Origin: Cryptomeria japonica | Taxonomy: Eukaryota > Streptophyta > Pinopsida > Cupressales > Cupressaceae | Direction of reading: 5' to 3' | Assembly (NCBI RefSeq): GCF_030272615.1 | Contig: NC_081406.1 | Span: forward strand, 185,541,770 to 185,605,769 | DNA: 64,000 nucleotides | Shown here: positions 58,926 to 64,000 of the stretch, piece by piece | Layout of the letters: the number at the start of each line of letters is the position of its first letter | Position numbering within the stretch: the stretch's first letter is position 1 | Position numbers and translations under genes: made by a program | The notes under the pieces: model-generated | What the model was told of the DNA's origin: nothing | What the model saw: only the letters and a program-made list of their open reading frames with translations | Database searches by the model: none

Positions 58926-59876
58926 AACTTTAAGCTCTCTAGGAGGAACCCTATACTCACCTACAAAGGTGGGATTAAAATCAAGAGATCCCCAATCGTC
59001 TTCTGCGAGAACCTTCTCAGGATCAAAAGCCTTTTCATGTGTAGATTTAAGTTGAGAAGAATCTTCTTCAGGAACTTCAGACTCATCCAAAGAATTTTGA
59101 TTATCAGAGGGTGATGATTCATCCATAGGTATCTTGTTTAACGAGTCATCACTAGAAGAGGAAGGCTTAGAAGAACTCCCTTTGGAAGTAGATGTTTGCA
59201 AACAAGCTTGAAAATTAGTATCACCTATCAAGGTATATGTCTTATTATTATAAATAAATTTAACTTGTCTATGCAATGTAGAGGGGACAACTTGCATACT
59301 GTGAATCTAAGGTCTCCCTAATAACAAGTTGTATGTTAGATTTCCTGACATAACATGGATAGGAGTAGGCAAAGTAACAGGCCCCACTATGATGGGTAAG
59401 GTGATAATACCTAATGAAGACTTAGCCACATTAGAAAAGCCTCGAATGGGACGAGAGTCGGGCTCAATAAGGGTTGTATCCACATTCATCTTATGCAATA
59501 GATTAATGCTACATACATTAAGGCCAGAACCATTATCTACCAGTGTTCGTCTTATAGCAGTGTCAGTTATGATAACCACAATCATCAAGGGATCATATTG
59601 ATGTTGAATTTCACTAGTAGGCAACTCATCTTGAGTAAACACAATTTGAGCTTTAGGATTCATCACAGAGTTAACAAAAGACACTATATTACTAGATGTA
59701 TTAGGTGGAGGAACATTCAAATCTTTCAAGGCATCTTGTAACATTCCATGATGAGCAGAAGAAGTTTGGATCAAATCCCAAAGGGATATCTTAGCAGGGG
59801 TAGTTTTAAGTTGTTCTATGAGATCATATTCCTTACCAAGAACTTGTGAAATACGAGGAGCTTGAGGAAGAATAGG
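58926..59876 (-). pseudogene. Element C aspartic protease
   Basis: This continues in the frame of the 584-residue protein: EYDLIEQLKTTPAKISLWDL, MLQDALKDLNVPPP, then the protease TAIRRTLVDNGSGLNVCSIN (active site DNGS), RGFSNVAKSSLGIITLPIIV, VMSGNLTYNLLLGRP. A TAG stands at 59307-59309 where Trp of the LLGRPWIH box belongs, followed in frame by IHSMQVVPSTLHRQVKF. A Ser/Asp-rich linker runs to a TAA at 58923-58925. All catalytic residues are present, so only two nonsense changes separate it from an open frame. Confidence 0.9.
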
Positions 59877-61631
59877 TTAGGAGAGTGGAAGTGAAGTTGG
59901 GATAACTGGAGGAGGATTAGGTTGCCTATTATTTCTAGTATTATAAGTATGGGCAACCGCATGATAACTCTCTCTAGTCAGTTGCTTAGCATACTCATAA
60001 GGGCTCTTAGTAGAATAACCTCCTTGCACAGTAATAATAGGTTTCTTAGGAGTGCAAAAATAATCATTAGCATAACCACCTTGAACCACTAAGATAGGCT
60101 TATTTAAAGGTTGAGAATTTTGAGAAGGACAAGCACCTTGGACCATGAAGAGAGGTTTGTTAGGTGTTTCATTCACATGTATCAAATTGATTGAGGATGG
60201 TTTAGAGGAATGAACAAAAGTGTTGGACGAATTATTGATAGTCTTCTCTTGCACTAAAATCTTATCACAGATTAAATCAATCTTAGGAGAGAGACAAGGG
60301 GTAGGCATTGATGTTCCAATAGGAAGAGTAATACTAGGAAAGGTCATATCATCCTCTATCATCAAAGGATCTACATGGGGAATAAACTCTCTAGGAGAAG
60401 GATTAACATTACTCTCTAAAGTCTCACTTTTGAGAGGGAGATCTTTGAAAGAGATGTTAACCATCTTGTTTTGAACTAGGGTTTCCTTATGAGTAGAACC
60501 AAGTTGAGGAGAGGGAGATGCTTTATTTTTAGAGGGAGAATAATTGAGATTCAAGGAAGGTGAGAAACTATCAAGGGAGTTTTCAATCTTGATTTCATCC
60601 CCTTTGGCTAGGGTTCTCTCATGGGGTATAGAATAGTCTACACCTTCTTCTAATGGTTCATCCCAAATAGTGAGGTTGTTGAAAGGAATGTTTGAAGTAT
60701 TGTCAATTTCGGGAGAGGAGATAACATTGTTTATTAATTCCTCATCCTTAGGAGGGAGAGCATCAATAGATGTGTTAAACTCATCCTCTTTCCTCAAAAT
60801 ATGTTCAATATGATCTTTAGGGGAGAGAGAGTTAAGGAAATTTCTTATTATTTCATCTTCTTTCTCTAAGGGATGCTTATGGGTAAGACAAACTTTAGGA
60901 GAAGGGTAAGCATTTATCATTAATTCATCATCTCTAGTGGGAATTTTGTTGGAAAAGGAAATGCCATCACTAGGGAATGTAGGGATCATGTCATCTTCTT
61001 GCACAAAAGGATCCTCATGAAGGGAGTGTTTTTTGGGAGGAACATGAACATATTTCTCCAAAGATTCATGCTTAGGAAGGAGATCTTTGAAAGAAGTGTT
61101 CATAACCTCTTGTTGCACTAACATGCCCCCATTGGAAGGACCAACTTTAGGAGAAAATAAGTCAATGTCCATCAATACCTTTTCACTTAGAGAGGCATCA
61201 TGTAGGGAAGGTGAAGTAACATTAAGAAAGGTGTTTATGATATCATTCTCTTCCTCTAGGATAGCTAAATAGGAAGGGCACATTTTAGGAGAATTGTCAA
61301 GATCACTCTTAAAGTTTTCATCCTTAGAGCATGGGAGAGTCTCAAAGGGATTAGTAGCAACTCTTTTAGGCACTAAAATGTTGTTATAGATGGGGGGAGG
61401 TTCTTTAGGAGAAGGAAAAATTGAAACAAGGGAAGCTAACCCATTATCACATCTATGAAATGAATGCATCATGACAACAATTTTCCTTTTCCAAATGATA
61501 ACACATGCAAAATAGAAGGAAATGTTTAATTTTAACCAATGCAAGCACTTAGAATGTAGATTTAGAAAATGAAATTTATGATTCAAATGAGTTCCTAAAT
61601 CAGATTTGAAATTATTTATCCACAAGTTCAA
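59877..61631 (-). CDS. Element C acidic, repeat-rich 584-residue protein (gag position)
   Basis: A continuous frame of 584 codons starting MNLWINNFKSDLGTHLN, 153 bases from the PBS. It has no CCHC knuckle and no capsid domain that I can recognise. From residue 90 to 500 it consists of loosely repeated modules of about 35-45 residues with cores such as EEENDIINTFLN, QEDDMIPTFPSD, RDDELMINAYPSPK, EKEDEIIRNFLNSLSPK and KDEELINNVISSPE. Near the C-terminus, KPLFMVQGACPS, KPILVVQGGYAND and KPIITVQGGYSTK form a triple repeat, then EYAKQLTRESYHAVAHTYNT. It ends in TAA, and the same frame continues into the protease. The function is unknown; it may replace gag. Confidence 0.7.
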   Translation of the reverse strand: MNLWINNFKSDLGTHLNHKFHFLNLHSKCLHWLKLNISFYFACVIIWKRKIVVMMHSFHRCDNGLASLVSIFPSPKEPPPIYNNILVPKRVATNPFETLPCSKDENFKSDLDNSPKMCPSYLAILEEENDIINTFLNVTSPSLHDASLSEKVLMDIDLFSPKVGPSNGGMLVQQEVMNTSFKDLLPKHESLEKYVHVPPKKHSLHEDPFVQEDDMIPTFPSDGISFSNKIPTRDDELMINAYPSPKVCLTHKHPLEKEDEIIRNFLNSLSPKDHIEHILRKEDEFNTSIDALPPKDEELINNVISSPEIDNTSNIPFNNLTIWDEPLEEGVDYSIPHERTLAKGDEIKIENSLDSFSPSLNLNYSPSKNKASPSPQLGSTHKETLVQNKMVNISFKDLPLKSETLESNVNPSPREFIPHVDPLMIEDDMTFPSITLPIGTSMPTPCLSPKIDLICDKILVQEKTINNSSNTFVHSSKPSSINLIHVNETPNKPLFMVQGACPSQNSQPLNKPILVVQGGYANDYFCTPKKPIITVQGGYSTKSPYEYAKQLTRESYHAVAHTYNTRNNRQPNPPPVIPTSLPLS

Positions 61632-61782
61632 CTTTGAATTGAAAAATTAAGGTTTTAGCAAAAATTTCCTCTAAATTTTTTTGAATCTTGCAAGAAATTA
61701 AAACTTGTAAATACAAGTTTGAATTTGAAATAGCATAAACACTCAAATTTGAAAACATAAATCAGAATTAGAGAAGATTGTT

Positions 61783-61804
61783 GTTCACGTCGGGTTCACC
61801 AAAA
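61783..61804 (-). other. Primer binding site region of element C
   Basis: The minus strand reads TTTTGGTGAACCCGACGTGA immediately after the 5' LTR. The TGG start and position fit a gypsy-type PBS. The tRNA is not determined. Confidence 0.7.
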
Positions 61805-63246
61805 TGTGTGGGGGAAAAAGTGACACTTAGCAAACATGCCCTAATCTCACTTTCAATCACACACTTGTGGAATACGAAAGAGCCTAGAGGTATCACACAA
61901 TTGGCTACTTCTTTTTGTGGAAGAGAGAGCCACGGGCTACCTATTAGGATTTCTATTCCTTTGTTGTAATAGAAAGATGAAATGATGCAAGTTCAATTCC
62001 TAACCCCAAAGTGCAAGTATGAACTAATAACAAGATTGCAGAATTGAACTTAAACAATGGAAAGCTGTAAACACAAGGACAAGGCAAGAATGCAAATGCA
62101 TACCCGGAGTCAAAATCTGAGTGAAAATGTTTGGGATGGGGGCACGGGTGCCACTGTCCTGATTCTGCCCCTGAAATTGCTCCGAAAACTGTTGTTTTGC
62201 AACCTGGAAAGCTGTCAAAAATGCTGAAAACTGTTGTCTGTCAGGAGGACCAGGGCGCCCAGCGCCCCTGTCCTAGGGACCAGGGCACCCAGCACCCCTG
62301 TCCTGGCAGGACTAGGGTTCCCCATGCCCCTGTCCTGGTCTTTTGCTCTGCAATTTGGTGTGTGGTTCCATCTCCGTTTGCTTCTTTCGGATCTGCAACT
62401 TACGGCGTCGTCTGAATCCCGAAATCTGCACTTATATCTGAAAAAGGTGTTTGGGTGGCTATATAGGGTTTTGCCTTAGTCAAACCCCCGCTTCGGTGAT
62501 TTCCACCCAACCCCAAGGGAGGGGTACAAGCCAATCTTCAGTCGGTGATCCCCTATTGTTCCTCAATGCCTTCAAAGCCTTAAATGAATGAAATTGATGA
62601 ATGCTTGATTGATGGATGTTAAATGTTGTTGAAGTCTTCAAAGATCTGCTCTTTCGTTGCATAGAAGGTCCCTGAAAACCAAAATTCCCGATCCTTTCAA
62701 ATGAAGAAAGAGAGCTCTTATGTATGAAACCCTAGGTCTTAATTTCAACTTTTGGCCGACCTAGAGATTGTATCTCCTGCCAATTTCTTGGGGTTAAGCT
62801 TTATTTTATGATTGGATCGCGCTCCTAAAATTTTGGGAAAAATGTCCGGGACCATGTGCACTCCGGGCGCCATGGTCCCGACAACTTTTCACCAAATTTT
62901 CAGGGCCGTCGGATATGATGATTTTAGAGAGAATCCCGAAGTTACAGCTGATTTTGAGATGTTTTGACCCTTGAAATCAAGCCCCCAAGTTCAAAATAGG
63001 ACCTAATTAGGGTTTTTGATTAAATGATGTATTGGAAGAATAAAATGAAAGGGGCACACTTTAATGAAAAGGGGCCCAACTTTATGATATGGGAGATGAT
63101 AAAATAGAACCTTAGACCTAATTAATTTAATTAATTAAGTGCTAAAGGGGAAATGCAATGCAAAATGCAAAATGCGCCAAGGCGGGTGCTAAACTAGGTG
63201 TGAAATTGTACCACCCTAGCAAGTGCGTACAATTTACGACATTACA
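61805..63246 (-). repeat. 5' LTR of element C
   Basis: Partner of 55004-56438, ending in ATTACA before the GGAAC duplication. The minus-strand TATA box CCCTATATAGCC is near 62457-62468. The 26-base insertion after GCTGTC near 62216 is absent from the partner, and a 19-base duplication near 56045 of the partner is absent here. Confidence 0.95.
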
Positions 63247-63251
63247 GGAAC

Positions 63252-64000
63252 TTGCAGCATTAGAGATGTGGGTATTGATACTATATATACTTTTACTAAC
63301 CACTCGAAGATGAGTTAGAAACTTCATCTTATGACTCTAATAACTCAGATAGGAGTTCTATTTATAACAACAATTATTCAACAAGACATTATGACTACTT
63401 TGTCAGGAATGTTGAGATGCTGTCCGTTGACCCTGTTACTGTCACACCACAGTATGTAGTCCAGTCTGAAGTAGGTGATAATGCAAGAAGTAGGTTAGTT
63501 GGGTTAGGTCCACTAAATACTAACATGAATTTTGATAATCCTGTCATGACTCTTCCTAGTCTCAAGACATGTATGCAAGGTAGTCTTCTGGAACTCGACT
63601 GGTCAGTCCGAAGCCATGATGATAGTACCATGAACTCCCTTGAGCCTATTCCAACCTTATCCTTAATACATCTTGAACTGATTGATTGTACCCTTTATAA
63701 CCAACCCTTGAATGTACCTACATTTTCCAATGACTATACATTAGCTTATTATCTCACTGGAGTTGAACCCATGAACTCTTTCACCAGTGAAAAGGGTGAA
63801 AACAAGACTGAAACAAATATCAAGTATCTTAGTCTCAAAAATAAGAAAAATAAAATTAAAAGACCTGATGGTGAAAACCACATTGTGGTGGTAATAGAAT
63901 CTAAAAAAGAGAAAATAAAGGACATACCTAAAGGTGAAAACCTCTCTAAGGCGCCTGAAGGTGAGATACTTGATATATTACCAAGTCATTTCTTATAGAG
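63252..64000 (+). pseudogene. gypsy B spacer between G-patch and reverse transcriptase
   Basis: The frame from before element C continues NHEGTCSIRDVGIDTIYTFT to a stop at about 63315. A second frame, open from 63417 to 63998, reads VTPQYVVQSEVGDNARS, LLELDWSVRSHDDSTMNSLE, YTLAYYLTGVEPMNSF, GENHIVVVIESKK and IKDIPKGENLSKAPEGE. It is rich in Lys and Glu at the end and precedes the position where reverse transcriptase should start, beyond the window edge. No enzymatic domain is seen in it. Confidence 0.6.

Larger units (their letters stand above)
55004..63246 (-). mobile_element. Young non-autonomous LTR retrotransposon C (8.2 kb)
   Basis: LTRs at 55004-56438 and 61805-63246 are nearly identical apart from a few substitutions and indels of about 20-26 bases. 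They run TGTGTGGGGG...GACATTACA, and the flanks are identical GGAAC (54999-55003 and 63247-63251). PBS and polypurine tract lie on the minus strand. The interior codes one long frame of about 1130 codons (61631 to 58245) with only three in-frame stops, holding an acidic repeat-rich region, an aspartic protease and a G-patch-like domain. There is no reverse transcriptase, RNase H or integrase, so it must be moved by a partner element. Confidence 0.95.
46172..64000 (+). mobile_element. Ty3/gypsy Tat-like retrotransposon B, 3' end outside window
   Basis: Order on the plus strand: 5' LTR (46172-47259), PBS, 2.6-kb leader, gag with zinc knuckle, protease, G-patch-like domain, and spacer region (63252-64000) before the expected reverse transcriptase. 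A solo LTR (52305-53822) and the complete element C (55004-63246) interrupt it. The protease type and the spacer ending in GENHIVVVIESKK fit the Tat lineage. Stops are frequent. The 3' LTR lies to the right of the window. Candidate left target duplication GGATG (46167-46171). Confidence 0.8.

Overview
The window looks like intergenic DNA from a large, repeat-packed plant genome, most probably a gymnosperm such as a conifer. The reasons are AT-rich sequence, no intact cellular gene, several nested LTR retrotransposons of the Ty1/copia and Ty3/gypsy (Tat-like, with an extra RNase H) kinds, a CACTA DNA transposon and miniature elements. The plant call is firm; the conifer call is inference.

Layout. 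(1) 1-5327: 5' part of a decayed copia element on the minus strand, cut by the window edge. (2) 5328-7482: unassigned DNA with a TATA-like site and degenerate repeats. (3) 7483-17631: a complete 10.15-kb CACTA transposon with CACTA/TAGTG ends and a 3-bp AGA target duplication. I see no transposase. It carries foreign fragments: a 5S-rRNA-like piece, a zinc-knuckle-like piece, a foldback, and a 2.26-kb inverted repeat whose arms are two opposed copies of part of a DRM-type DNA methyltransferase gene. (4) 17632-19654: a small foldback and unassigned DNA. (5) about 19655-31880: Tat-like gypsy element E (+), interrupted by a 207-bp TRIM-like LTR, a complete copia element (20657-27345, TSD GAATC) and a 643-bp MITE. 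(6) about 31880-44667: an unassigned element D, probably split by LTR element A (32298-40715), which has no pol genes. (7) 44670-46171: a protein pseudogene full of stops but with no frameshift. (8) 46172-64000: Tat-like gypsy B (+) with LTR, PBS, gag, protease and G-patch-like domain, interrupted by a 1518-bp solo LTR and by the young non-autonomous element C (55004-63246, minus strand, TSD GGAAC).

The most interesting object is the DRM inverted repeat. DRM is the de novo methyltransferase of RNA-directed DNA methylation, the pathway that silences transposons. A transcript through 15047-17308 would fold into a hairpin of about 1.1 kb and could feed small RNAs against the host DRM. Rice miR820, which sits in CACTA elements and targets OsDRM2, is an established parallel, so this could be a convergent or ancient anti-silencing device in another lineage. 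Whether it is transcribed or active cannot be seen from the sequence.

The retroelements show strong C-to-T/G-to-A decay. Integrase or reverse transcriptase catalytic residues are lost in three of them (D to N, E to K, YVDD to YVDN), and most premature stops can be explained by deamination.
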